Shown: positions 24,595 through 33,091 of the stretch, one piece after another
Numbering within the stretch: the stretch's first letter is position 1
Layout: the number at the start of each line of letters is the position of its first letter
NCBI GenBank assembly: GCA_900547035.1
Contig: URFM01000033.1
Location: 1-40,836, forward strand
Origin: an uncultured Clostridium sp.
Lineage (GTDB): Bacteria; Bacillota; Clostridia; Lachnospirales; Lachnospiraceae
Length of the DNA: 40,836 bases
Reading direction: 5' to 3'
Translations under genes and position numbers: made by a program
Notes under the pieces: model-generated
Database searches by the model: none
What the model was told of the DNA's origin: nothing
What the model saw: the letters and a program-made list of their open reading frames with translations, nothing else

Positions 24595-24879
24595 TCATTC
24601 AATGATATGATACTGCTTCAGCGTTTCTATGAACTGCTCCTGTGTCATGGATTTAGCTTCGGCTGCGTTCTGCAATGTCAGAAATTTCTTCTGGACCAAA
24701 TCGTAAAGCTGCCGGAATTCGCCTATGGGTATTCCGATGCGCTGGCCTTTTTCAATACCTTCTTTTTCGCCGTCGGCCTTCCCCTGCTCATAGGTGTTTT
24801 TCAAGTGACGTTCTTCATTATACTCATTCAGCAGCATCCCAATCACCTCCAATTGATAGGATGTTAACAAATCGGTCAA
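24595..24879 (-). pseudogene. remnant resembling the C-terminal tail of an Rpn-type nuclease/transposase (PD-(D/E)XK family)
   Basis: A - strand frame of up to 94 codons (TTG at 24879, or 80 codons from the ATG at 24837 with GGAGGTG six bases upstream). The product is charged and helical, with an Rpn-like tail: EYNEERHLKNTYEQGKADG and EKEGIEKGQRIG, followed by a helical end. Tails of repeated EG/KG units are typical of recombination-promoting nucleases in Clostridia, which are about 300 residues; here the catalytic N-terminal domain is missing and a stop lies two codons upstream of the TTG. I read it as a decayed mobile-type gene, though the ribosome site before 24837 leaves room for a short expressed protein. 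Family assignment is by recollection of tail composition, not a search. Confidence 0.5.
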
Positions 24880-25130
24880 AATTCATACAGTTTTGGACAT
24901 TTCTCAAGGGTGGAAGAATATAAATCCGGCTGTTTACGTTCCACTTACTATGTGCAGGTTTGGATGGTAAAGTGTTAAGAAAAAAGAATCAAAGAAAGAA
25001 TTAGATAGAGATGCAGCAGAAAATTTGCAAAGATTCAAAAGTTTGATTTTTTCTAGTGTATCACGCGGGGGAGATTATGCAAGGAGAAAAACAAGCCGGC
25101 CTGTGTTAATCTGACCACAAAAACAACAAG
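24880..25130. other. gene-free AT-rich stretch
   Basis: About 250 bases between the remnant and the priA promoter. I see no RNA structure or supported gene. One start-less open frame of 47 codons (24971-25114) is present but has no ribosome site. The base composition is distinctly more AT-rich than the flanking host genes, consistent with leftover mobile DNA. Confidence 0.5.
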
Positions 25131-25133
25131 CAA

Positions 25134-25162
25134 TGGAAATTTCCCGAAATATCATGTATAAT
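25134..25162 (+). promoter_or_regulatory. candidate promoter of the priA operon
   Basis: A perfect -10 TATAAT (25157-25162) with a weak TGGAAA 17 bp upstream (25134-25139), ending 37 bases before the GTG start of priA. Confidence 0.6.
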
Positions 25163-25199
25163 AGGCGGAAAACGGCACAGATGAACAGGTGGATATATT

Positions 25200-27491
25200 G
25201 TGGGTAAGATATACGCGAATGTAATTATCGACATTTCTCATGAAAGCGTGGACCGTGTTTTCCAATACCGGATTCCGGAACAGCTTCAGGGAACGCTGAC
25301 TGTGGGACAGCAGGTCTACATCCCCTTTGGAAAGGGGAATAAGAGGCGAAAAGGATATGTGGTGGAGCTGACGGATGAGGTGGAATATGACCCGGACAAG
25401 CTGAAGGAGATTGAGGGGATTGTGCCGGGAAGCGTATCCGCTCAGTCCCAGTTAATCTGGCTGGCCTGGTGGATGAAGGAACAGTACGGCTCCACCATGA
25501 ATCAGGCCCTGAAAACGGTGCTTCCCGTCAAGCAGCAGGTGAAGGAGATTCCCAAGAGGACCATCCGCCTCCTGCTGGATGAGCGTGGGCTTAAAGAGGC
25601 CATCAACCTGGCCCAAAAACGCCATTATACCCTGCGCCTGCGGATTTTAGAGGCACTGGCGGAGAATCCGGTGATTCCCTGGGAGGCGGCTTCCTCTCAG
25701 CTGGGAGCGAATATGGCGGCGCTGAAGCCGATGGAGGAGCAGGGAATCATCGCTCTGGATGAGCGGCGCAGCTACCGGAATCCCCTGGCATCCATGGAAC
25801 GGTCCCTGGAGCGGCGGGCTTCCAATCAGGGAGAGGAGGAAAACGGGGCCGGAGAGAGAAACGGCTGGGAGACAAAGGTTCCGTTGAATTCCCGGCAGCA
25901 GGAAGCGGCGGACCGGATTTGGGAAGACTATATCCGGGGCAGCCGGAAAACCTGGCTGATTCACGGCATCACCGGAAGCGGAAAGACGGAAGTTTATATG
26001 GAGCTGATTGAGCGGGTGCTGGGGCAGGGGCTTCAGGTGATTGTGCTGATCCCGGAAATCTCCTTAACCTGGCAGACGGTGATGCGCTTTTACCGCCGTT
26101 TCGGGGACCGGGTTTCCGTGCTGAATTCCCGCATGTCCCAGGGTGAGCGCTACGACCAGTATGAGAGAGCCAGAACGGGAGAGATTGATATTATAATCGG
26201 TCCCAGGTCCGCCCTCTTTGCTCCTTTTGAACATTTGGGAATGATTATTATGGACGAGGAGCACGAGAACGCCTACAAAAGCGAACTTTCTCCCAGATAT
26301 CACGCCAGGGAGGTGGCGGCCTGCCGGGCAAAAATCAGCGGGGCGGCGCTGATTTTAGGCTCCGCCACCCCGTCTCTGGAGTCGTACACCCGGGCCCTGA
26401 AGGGAGAATACGGACTTTGTACCCTGGACTGCCGGGCAAAAGCGGACAGTGTGCCGCCTGCGGTGGAGGTGGTGGATTTGCGCCGGGAGCTGAAGGAGGG
26501 CAATAAATCCATTTTCAGCCGCCGTCTTGCGGAGCTGATGGATGACCGGCTTGAACGGGGAGAGCAGATGATGCTGTTTATCAACCGGCGGGGATATGCC
26601 AATTTTGTCTCCTGCCGCTCCTGCGGAGAGGCGCTGCGCTGTCCCCACTGCGATGTGACCCTGACCCTGCACAAAAACGGACGGCTGATTTGTCATTACT
26701 GCGGATACAGCATCCCGATGCCGAAGCTGTGCCCGGTGTGCGGCTCCCCATACATTGCCCCTTTCGGCACCGGCACCCAGAAGATTGAGGAATTGGCCAG
26801 AAAGCAGTTCCCATCCGCCAGGATTCTCAGAATGGATTTGGATACCACTTCCAAAAAAGAAGGCCATCAGGAGATACTCTCCGCCTTCGCCAGAGGGGAA
26901 GCGGATATCCTCATCGGAACCCAGATGATTGTCAAGGGGCATGATTTCCCCAGGGTTACCCTGGTGGGAGCCCTGGCGGCGGATTTGTCGCTCTACGCGC
27001 CGGATTACCGCTGCGGGGAGCAGACCTTTGACCTGCTGGTCCAGGCGGCAGGGAGGGCAGGACGGGGCGGACGCCCGGGAACGGCGGTGATTCAGACCTA
27101 TCAGCCGGACCATTACGCGGTCCGGGCGGCGGCCAGCCAGGATTACCGGGCGTTTTATGAACAGGAGATGGGATACCGCCGCCTGATGGGCTATCCGCCG
27201 GCGGTAGGGCTTTTGACCGTGCAGCTGTCCTCCCGGGACGAGCAGGTGCTTTCCCAGGAAGCGGAGCTTCTGGCAAGGCATCTGAATGAAACGGCGGCCG
27301 CCGGTGAGCCCCTGCAGCTCATCGGCCCGGTCAACGCCCCGGTTTACAAAGTTAATGATATTTATAGAAAATTTTTATATATTAAGCAGGAAAATTATGA
27401 TATACTGATACAGATAAGGAAAAATACAGAAGAATATCTGAAAGAACGGGAGACGGCCCGGCTACTGTCCGTTCAGTACGATTTAACGTAA
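25200..27491 (+). CDS. priA: primosomal protein N', replication restart helicase PriA
   Basis: 763-residue superfamily-2 DNA helicase that reloads the replisome at collapsed forks. N-terminal DNA-binding domains (about 1-200), then Walker A GITGSGKTEVY and the Walker B variant DEEH, the helicase motif GSATPSLESY, and a zinc module with eight cysteines in four pairs (CRSCGEALRCPHC, then CHYCG and CPVCG) inserted in the helicase core, and the C-terminal motif QAAGRAGRGG. The GTG start at 25200 is supported by AGGTGG seven bases upstream. It leads a long operon with def and fmt, the standard arrangement in Firmicutes. Confidence 0.97.
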   Translation: MGKIYANVIIDISHESVDRVFQYRIPEQLQGTLTVGQQVYIPFGKGNKRRKGYVVELTDEVEYDPDKLKEIEGIVPGSVSAQSQLIWLAWWMKEQYGSTMNQALKTVLPVKQQVKEIPKRTIRLLLDERGLKEAINLAQKRHYTLRLRILEALAENPVIPWEAASSQLGANMAALKPMEEQGIIALDERRSYRNPLASMERSLERRASNQGEEENGAGERNGWETKVPLNSRQQEAADRIWEDYIRGSRKTWLIHGITGSGKTEVYMELIERVLGQGLQVIVLIPEISLTWQTVMRFYRRFGDRVSVLNSRMSQGERYDQYERARTGEIDIIIGPRSALFAPFEHLGMIIMDEEHENAYKSELSPRYHAREVAACRAKISGAALILGSATPSLESYTRALKGEYGLCTLDCRAKADSVPPAVEVVDLRRELKEGNKSIFSRRLAELMDDRLERGEQMMLFINRRGYANFVSCRSCGEALRCPHCDVTLTLHKNGRLICHYCGYSIPMPKLCPVCGSPYIAPFGTGTQKIEELARKQFPSARILRMDLDTTSKKEGHQEILSAFARGEADILIGTQMIVKGHDFPRVTLVGALAADLSLYAPDYRCGEQTFDLLVQAAGRAGRGGRPGTAVIQTYQPDHYAVRAAASQDYRAFYEQEMGYRRLMGYPPAVGLLTVQLSSRDEQVLSQEAELLARHLNETAAAGEPLQLIGPVNAPVYKVNDIYRKFLYIKQENYDILIQIRKNTEEYLKERETARLLSVQYDLT

Positions 27492-27543
27492 CAGTCCGGG
27501 ACGGCGGGGAACAAGCAGACGTTAATTAAGCCGTCCCGAACAG
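27489..27543. repeat. intergenic inverted repeat related to the one at 2435-2462
   Basis: Starting in the priA stop codon: TAAC-a-GTCCGGGACGGC, a 24-base spacer, then GCCGTCCCGAACAG. The nine-base arms CGGGACGGC/GCCGTCCCG are perfect. The outer parts match the arms at 2435-2462 (TAACnGTnCGGGACG and CGTCCnGAACAG), so both look like copies of one small intergenic element. There is no T-tract. Confidence 0.6.
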
Positions 27544-27575
27544 CTGCGATTTTACAAAAAAGGAGACTGATCAAT

Positions 27576-28058
27576 ATGGCCATTCGGCAAATCCGTACCA
27601 TCGGAGATGAGATACTGACAAAGAAGTGCAAACCGGTTAAGGAGATGACCCCCAGGACCAGAGAGTTAATTGAGGACATGTATGATACCATGTACCAGGC
27701 AAACGGCGTGGGACTGGCTGCTTCCCAGGTGGGAATCTTAAAAAAGATTGTGGTGATTGATGTGGAGGACGGAAACCGCTACACGCTGATTAACCCCGAG
27801 ATTCTGGAGACAAAGGGAAGCCAGACCGGATATGAAGGCTGCCTGAGCGTCCCTGGGAAAACCGGCATTGTGACCCGCCCCATGTACGCCAAGGTGCGGG
27901 CCTACAACGAGGATATGGAGCCCTACGAGCTGGAGGGCGAGGGGCTTCTGGCCAGAGCCATCTGCCATGAGTGCGCCCACCTGGACGGACAGCTGTATGT
28001 GGAGCTGGTTGAAGGGGAACTGATGGACACGGTCTCCGATGAGGAAGAAGAGGAGTAG
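27576..28058 (+). CDS. def: peptide deformylase
   Basis: Removes the formyl group from the N-terminal methionine of new proteins. 160 residues with the three family motifs: GVGLAASQVG, EGCLSVPG (metal-binding Cys) and HECAH (residues 131-135, two metal-binding His and the catalytic Glu). Many deformylases have Asp where Ala134 stands here, but that position is not catalytic. AAAAAGGAG lies about ten bases before the ATG. The C-terminus is acidic (DEEEEE). It acts on the product of the next gene's pathway (formyl-methionyl tRNA). Confidence 0.97.
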   Translation: MAIRQIRTIGDEILTKKCKPVKEMTPRTRELIEDMYDTMYQANGVGLAASQVGILKKIVVIDVEDGNRYTLINPEILETKGSQTGYEGCLSVPGKTGIVTRPMYAKVRAYNEDMEPYELEGEGLLARAICHECAHLDGQLYVELVEGELMDTVSDEEEEE

Positions 28059-28068
28059 GAGGAAATAC

Positions 28069-29040
28069 ATGCGTATCGTATTTATGGGAACCCCGGATTT
28101 TTCCGTGGCCCCCTTAAAGGCTCTGATTGAAGGGGGCCATGAAATCCTGGCGGTGGTGACCCAGCCGGATAAGCCAAAGGGCCGGGGCAAGGCGGTACAG
28201 ATGACCCCGGTGAAAGAGGAGGCTCTGTCCAGAGGAATCGCGGTCTACCAGCCGGTAAAGGTAAGAGAGCCGGAATTTATCCAGGTGATGAAGGATTTAG
28301 CTCCGGATGTAATCGTTGTGGTGGCCTTTGGTCAGATTATCCCACAGGCAATCCTGGACCTGCCCCCTTATGGCTGCATCAATATCCACGCCTCCCTGCT
28401 GCCAAAGTACCGGGGAGCCGCGCCCATTCAGTGGGCGGTGATTGACGGAGAGAAGGAGACGGGCATCACCACCATGCAGATGGATGCGGGACTGGATACG
28501 GGAGCCATTCTGGAGCAGGAGCGGGTCACGCTGGCGGAAGATGAGACGGGGGGCAGCCTGTTTGATAAGCTGAGCGCTGTGGGAAGCAGCCTGATTCTTT
28601 CTACTTTAGAGAAGCTGGAAGCAGGAACCATTACCCTTAAGCCCCAGCCGTCGGAGGGCAGCACCTATGCGGGCCGTTTGACCAAGGAACTGGGGGATAT
28701 CGACTGGAGCAAGGATGCGGTTTCCATTGAACGGCTGATTCGTGGACTGAATCCCTGGCCCAGCGCCTATACCAGATGGAAGGGAAAAACGGTGAAGCTG
28801 TGGGCGGCCAAGGCTCTGCCCCAGGACACCGTAAAGGAAATGGGGGAGTATGAAAAAGGAGCGTTTGGCCAGATTGTCCGCTGCGACCGGCACTGCCTGA
28901 CCGTGCAGACGGGAGAGGGACTTCTGGATATCCGCGAGCTGCAGTTGGAAGGAAAAAAGCGCATGGACGTGGAGGCGTTTTTAAGAGGCTGCCCCATGGC
29001 CGTGGGCGACGTGTTTGAGAGGAGAATGATAAATTCATGA
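28069..29040 (+). CDS. fmt: methionyl-tRNA formyltransferase
   Basis: Formylates initiator Met-tRNA with 10-formyltetrahydrofolate. 323 residues from the ATG at 28069, with AGGAGG just upstream; the in-frame extension to 28039 lies inside the end of def and is rejected. The catalytic-domain motif NIHASLLPKYRGAAPIQWA contains the Asn and His of the active site, and DTGAIL follows. The C-terminal third is the tRNA-binding OB-like domain. It starts ten bases after the def stop and overlaps the next gene by four bases. Confidence 0.98.
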   Translation: MRIVFMGTPDFSVAPLKALIEGGHEILAVVTQPDKPKGRGKAVQMTPVKEEALSRGIAVYQPVKVREPEFIQVMKDLAPDVIVVVAFGQIIPQAILDLPPYGCINIHASLLPKYRGAAPIQWAVIDGEKETGITTMQMDAGLDTGAILEQERVTLAEDETGGSLFDKLSAVGSSLILSTLEKLEAGTITLKPQPSEGSTYAGRLTKELGDIDWSKDAVSIERLIRGLNPWPSAYTRWKGKTVKLWAAKALPQDTVKEMGEYEKGAFGQIVRCDRHCLTVQTGEGLLDIRELQLEGKKRMDVEAFLRGCPMAVGDVFERRMINS

Positions 29041-29738
29041 TGTATCCCATGTTTTACTTTGACCCCACCTACATTCTGGTGCTGATTGGCGTGATGCTGT
29101 CCTTGGCGGCGTCCTCCAAGGTAAATTCCACCTACAGCAGATACGCCAGAGTGGGAGCCCGCTGCGGCATGACCGGGGCGGAGGCGGCCAGGCAGCTGCT
29201 AAACTCCCAGGGGATTTACGATGTAACCATCCGCCGAGTGCCCGGTCATTTGTCAGACCACTATGACCCCAGGACCAGGACGGTGAACCTTTCTGATTCC
29301 GTATATGGAGCCACCTCCATCGCAGCCATCGGGGTAGCGGCCCATGAGTGCGGCCACGCTATCCAGGATGCGGATTCCTATGCTCCCTTAAAGATTCGGG
29401 GAGCTTTGGTGCCGGTGGCGAATTTTGGAGCCACCCTGTCCTGGCCTTTAATTATCCTGGGCCTGTTTATGGGAAGCGGCTCTGTCCTGATTCAAATCGG
29501 AATCCTGATGTTCTCCTTGTCGGTACTCTTTCAGCTGGTAACGCTGCCGGTGGAGTTCAACGCTTCCAGCCGGGCGGTGCGCCTCCTGGACGAGAACGGC
29601 ATTCTGGTGGGTCAGGAGGTAGGGCAGACCAGACAGGTTTTAAGCGCGGCGGCCCTTACCTATGTGGCGGCAGCGGCGGCCTCAATTCTGCAGTTGCTGC
29701 GTCTGCTGATTTTGTTTGGAAATCGTCGGGACGAGTGA
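29037..29738 (+). CDS. zinc metallopeptidase, YugP family
   Basis: A 233-residue membrane protein overlapping the fmt stop by four bases (ATGATG start). It begins with a hydrophobic segment, contains the zinc motif HECGH (His103 to His107) and has two or three further hydrophobic stretches in the second half, as in the neutral zinc metallopeptidase family that includes Bacillus YugP. The substrate is unknown for the family. The position between fmt and rsmB is common in Clostridia, but the reason for the link to translation genes is not known. Confidence 0.9.
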   Translation: MMYPMFYFDPTYILVLIGVMLSLAASSKVNSTYSRYARVGARCGMTGAEAARQLLNSQGIYDVTIRRVPGHLSDHYDPRTRTVNLSDSVYGATSIAAIGVAAHECGHAIQDADSYAPLKIRGALVPVANFGATLSWPLIILGLFMGSGSVLIQIGILMFSLSVLFQLVTLPVEFNASSRAVRLLDENGILVGQEVGQTRQVLSAAALTYVAAAAASILQLLRLLILFGNRRDE

Positions 29739-29760
29739 TGAGATTGAATGAACAGGAAGG

Positions 29761-31137
29761 ATGCCCAAGGCAAAAAATTGTATGGCGAAGAAAATTGACA
29801 GAGGATTGGAAAACCGGGAGATTGTTCTGGATGTGCTGATGGAAGTGCTGGAGAGGGGGAACTTTGTCCATTTGGTGCTGAATCAGGCTTTGAAAAAGTA
29901 CCAGTATCTGGAGAAGGCCGACCGGGCTTTTATTACCAGAGCTGCAGAGGGAACCCTGGATTATCTGATCCAAATAGATGATGTAATTAACCGATATTCC
30001 AAGACAAGTACGCAGAAGATGAAGCCGGTAATCCGCAATCTTCTGCGGCTTAGTGTTTATCAAATTCTTTATATGGACCGGGTTCCGGACAGCGCTGTCT
30101 GCAATGAGGCGGTCAAGCTGGCAATCAAGCGTCATTTTGCGGGCCTGAAGGGTTTTGTAAACGGAGTTCTCCGGGCCATTGCCCGAAATAAAGGAGAGAT
30201 TGTCTTTCAGGAGCCTTGGGTGGAGCTTTCCCTGCCCAGGTGGCTTTATGAAATGTGGTCTCGCGAATATGGGGAGGAGCGGACCGCTGCTATGGCCCGG
30301 TCCTTTTTGAAAGAGGGAGTTACTACAATCCGGGTAAAACCGGAGAAAAAGCAGGAAGCGATTGAGAGTCTGAAGAAACAGGGGGCGGCGGTGGAGGAAG
30401 ATTGCCTGGTTCCAGGCATTTTTTATCTGAAGGATTACGATTATCTGGAAGGCCTGGAGGCCTTTCAGAAGGGATGGCTTCAGGTTCAGGATCTCTCTTC
30501 AGCTCTGGTTGGAGCGTTGGTTCCTCCAATGGAAGACAGCCTGGTGCTGGATGTGTGTGCGGCGCCGGGAGGCAAGAGTTTACATATGGCGGAGCTTCTG
30601 AAGGGAAGCGGTCGGGTGGAAGCCCGGGACATCAGTGACCGGAAGACGGGCCTGATTGAGGAAAATGCCCGCCGGGGCGGCTTTGAAAATGTGGTCTGCC
30701 GTACCTGGGATGCCAGGGTTTTGGATGAATCTATGGTGGAGAAGGCAGATCTGGTCTTGGCAGATCTGCCCTGTTCCGGATTGGGAATTTTGCGTAGGAA
30801 ACCAGATATTAAGTGGAAAATGAGTCCGGAACAGATGAAGGAACTTGAGATCCTTCAGCGGGAGATTCTATCTATCGTCTGGCGCTATGTGAAGCCCGGA
30901 GGAAGGCTTGTTTACAGCACCTGTACGGTGAATCCGGGGGAAAATCAGGAAAACGCGAAATGGTTTGCGGACAGTTTTCCTTTTGAACCGATGGATTTAA
31001 GAGGAAAACTGGGATCGGAGTTTGAAGAGGAGAGTTTGAAAAAGGGCTGGATTCAGCTTATGCCGGGAATCCATCCCGGAGACGGCTTTTTTATTTCCGC
31101 ATTCAGAAGAAGGCCTGAACCGCTGAGAAAAGCATAG
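29761..31137 (+). CDS. rsmB: 16S rRNA (cytosine-967-C5)-methyltransferase
   Basis: Methylates C967 of 16S rRNA with S-adenosylmethionine. 458 residues: an N-terminal NusB-like RNA-binding domain (about 15-150), and a C-terminal Rossmann domain with the SAM motif DVCAAPGGKS and the two cysteines of m5C methyltransferases, Cys338 in PCSGLG (catalytic release) and Cys388 in YSTCTV (nucleophile), by analogy with the family. The ATG at 29761 directly abuts AGGAAGG, which is tight; a second ATG at 29782 is an alternative and would remove seven residues. Confidence 0.95.
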   Translation: MPKAKNCMAKKIDRGLENREIVLDVLMEVLERGNFVHLVLNQALKKYQYLEKADRAFITRAAEGTLDYLIQIDDVINRYSKTSTQKMKPVIRNLLRLSVYQILYMDRVPDSAVCNEAVKLAIKRHFAGLKGFVNGVLRAIARNKGEIVFQEPWVELSLPRWLYEMWSREYGEERTAAMARSFLKEGVTTIRVKPEKKQEAIESLKKQGAAVEEDCLVPGIFYLKDYDYLEGLEAFQKGWLQVQDLSSALVGALVPPMEDSLVLDVCAAPGGKSLHMAELLKGSGRVEARDISDRKTGLIEENARRGGFENVVCRTWDARVLDESMVEKADLVLADLPCSGLGILRRKPDIKWKMSPEQMKELEILQREILSIVWRYVKPGGRLVYSTCTVNPGENQENAKWFADSFPFEPMDLRGKLGSEFEEESLKKGWIQLMPGIHPGDGFFISAFRRRPEPLRKA

Positions 31138-31161
31138 TAACGAGGAAAAGAGGAAAAACAG

Positions 31162-32316
31162 TTGGAGAAACTGGGAATCAGAGACAACGGAGAGGCCGCC
31201 AGGACGGGGCCGGATTTAAGGGACAGCTTCGGGAGGCCGGATTTGAAATCCATGACGGCGGAGGAGCTTTCGGTTATATTTTCAGAAATGGGAGAGAAGC
31301 CCTTTCGGGCAAAACAGGTTTATCAGTGGATTCACCAGAAACTGGCAGGAAGCTTTGAGGAGATGAGCAGCCTATCCAGAGCTTTACGCCAGAGTCTGGA
31401 GGAAAAAACGGTTCTTACCAGTCTGAAGGTGGTGGGAGAGCGGATTTCCAAGATAGACGGAACCAGGAAATATCTGTTTGCTTTAGAGGATGGAAACGTA
31501 ATTGAAAGCGTCTGGATGCAGTACCATCACGGCAATTCCGTCTGCATCTCCTCACAGGTAGGATGCCGTATGGGGTGTCGTTTCTGTGCTTCCACTCTGG
31601 ACGGCCTGGAAAGGAATCTGCGGGCGTCGGAGATGCTGGAACAGGTTTACGCTATCCGGAAACTGACCGGGGAGCGGGTGTCAAATATTGTGGTGATGGG
31701 TTCTGGTGAGCCTATGGATAATTATGAGAATGTGGTTCGTTTCCTGCGCCTGATTTCCGCGGAGCAGGGGTTAAATATCAGCCAGAGAAATCTCACGGTT
31801 TCCACTTGCGGTCTGGTTCCGCAGATTCGCAGGTTTGCAGAAGAAGGGCTTCAGGTTACTCTGGCCTTGTCCCTTCACGCGCCGAACGACCAGGTGAGGA
31901 AAAACCTGATGCCAATTGCCAACCGCTATCCCCTGAAGGAGGTTTTGGAGGCCTGCCGCTATTATTATGAAACTACCGGCCGGCGGCTGACTTTTGAGTA
32001 CAGCTTGGTGAGGGGAGTGAACGATAATCTCCAGGAGGCCAGGGCACTGGCGCGTTTGATCGGAGGCCTTCACGGTCATGTCAATCTGATCCCGATGAAC
32101 CCCATCAAGGAACGGGATTTCGTGGAATCCGGTCATCAGGCAATTCAGGATTTTAAAAATTTGCTTGAAAAAAGCGGGATAAATGTTACTATTAGAAGGG
32201 AAATGGGCCGCGATATCGGCGGCGCCTGCGGCCAGCTGAGAAAGAGCTTCCTGGAAAAGGGGGAGGCGACCCTGACAGAGAGGGCGACGAAAGACTCTGT
32301 AAGAGCTGATAATTAA
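31162..32316 (+). CDS. rlmN: dual-specificity rRNA/tRNA adenine-C2 methyltransferase
   Basis: Radical-SAM enzyme that methylates A2503 of 23S rRNA and A37 of some tRNAs. 384 residues from a TTG start that has GAGG eight bases upstream. The radical-SAM cluster motif is CRMGCRFC (Cys135, Cys139, Cys142), preceded by the conserved CISSQVG. MGSGEPMDNYENV and LSLHAPND follow, and a late Cys in GGACGQL is the expected methyl-transfer Cys. The N-terminus is some 30 residues longer than usual; an ATG near 31252 matches the usual start better but has no ribosome site. Confidence 0.95.
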   Translation: MEKLGIRDNGEAARTGPDLRDSFGRPDLKSMTAEELSVIFSEMGEKPFRAKQVYQWIHQKLAGSFEEMSSLSRALRQSLEEKTVLTSLKVVGERISKIDGTRKYLFALEDGNVIESVWMQYHHGNSVCISSQVGCRMGCRFCASTLDGLERNLRASEMLEQVYAIRKLTGERVSNIVVMGSGEPMDNYENVVRFLRLISAEQGLNISQRNLTVSTCGLVPQIRRFAEEGLQVTLALSLHAPNDQVRKNLMPIANRYPLKEVLEACRYYYETTGRRLTFEYSLVRGVNDNLQEARALARLIGGLHGHVNLIPMNPIKERDFVESGHQAIQDFKNLLEKSGINVTIRREMGRDIGGACGQLRKSFLEKGEATLTERATKDSVRADN

Positions 32317-32341
32317 GAAAAGGGAAGGAGCGGGAGCAGCC

Positions 32342-33091
32342 ATGAGAGCATATGCGTTAACCGATGTGGGAAGAGTCCGCGCCATGAACCAGGATTATAT
32401 TTATTCTTCGCCGGAACCGGTGGGAAGTCTCCCCAATTTGTTTCTGGTAGCAGATGGTATGGGCGGACATAAGGCAGGAGACTTTGCCTCCCGTTATATG
32501 GTGGAAAATCTGGTAGTATATTTAAGCAGACATCCGGGAAACAGCGTCATAACCCAGCTGAAGGAGGGAATCGATGTGGTGAACCGGGGGCTGTATGAGG
32601 AATCCTTAAAACATGAGGATTTCTATGGGATGGGCTGTACCCTGGTAGCGGCGGTGGCAGAAGAGGATACCCTCTATGTGGCCAATGTGGGGGACAGCCG
32701 TCTTTATCTGATTCACGGAAATCTGATCCATCAGGTAACCAGAGATCATTCCTATGTAGAGGAGATGGTAGCGAAGGGGCAGATGGAGAGGGGAAGCGAA
32801 GCCTACAACAGTCAGAAGAACATTATAACCAGAGCAATGGGGATTGGCCGGACGGTTCAGACGGATTTTTTTGAGGTGAACCTGGAAGAAGGAGACTATA
32901 TTCTTATGTGTTCCGACGGCCTCAGCAATATGGTAGATAAGCAGGAAATCTGCCGTATTGTTTCCGGAGAAGGCAGTTTAAAGGAGAAAGCCTCTGCGCT
33001 GATTGCCGCGGCCAATCAAGAAGGCGGCCGGGACAATATTGCGGTCGTGCTGGTGGAGCCTCTGGGAAACGGAGGTGAACCGTATTGCTGA
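32342..33091 (+). CDS. prpC: PP2C-family serine/threonine phosphatase
   Basis: Removes phosphate from Ser/Thr of proteins phosphorylated by the neighbouring kinase. 249 residues with the metal-binding motifs of bacterial PP2C enzymes: the N-terminal GRVRAMNQD, VADGMGGH, NVGDSRLY, CSDGLSN and GRDNIAVV. No transmembrane segment, so cytoplasmic. GGAAGGAG lies upstream of the ATG. The end overlaps the start of prkC by seven bases, a coupling that keeps phosphatase and kinase in step. Confidence 0.97.
   Translation: MRAYALTDVGRVRAMNQDYIYSSPEPVGSLPNLFLVADGMGGHKAGDFASRYMVENLVVYLSRHPGNSVITQLKEGIDVVNRGLYEESLKHEDFYGMGCTLVAAVAEEDTLYVANVGDSRLYLIHGNLIHQVTRDHSYVEEMVAKGQMERGSEAYNSQKNIITRAMGIGRTVQTDFFEVNLEEGDYILMCSDGLSNMVDKQEICRIVSGEGSLKEKASALIAAANQEGGRDNIAVVLVEPLGNGGEPYC

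Noticed and set aside
24971..25114. An open frame of 47 codons on the + strand in the AT-rich gap before priA
   Set aside because: It has no start codon near its beginning and no ribosome site, and no recognisable motif; open length is within chance.
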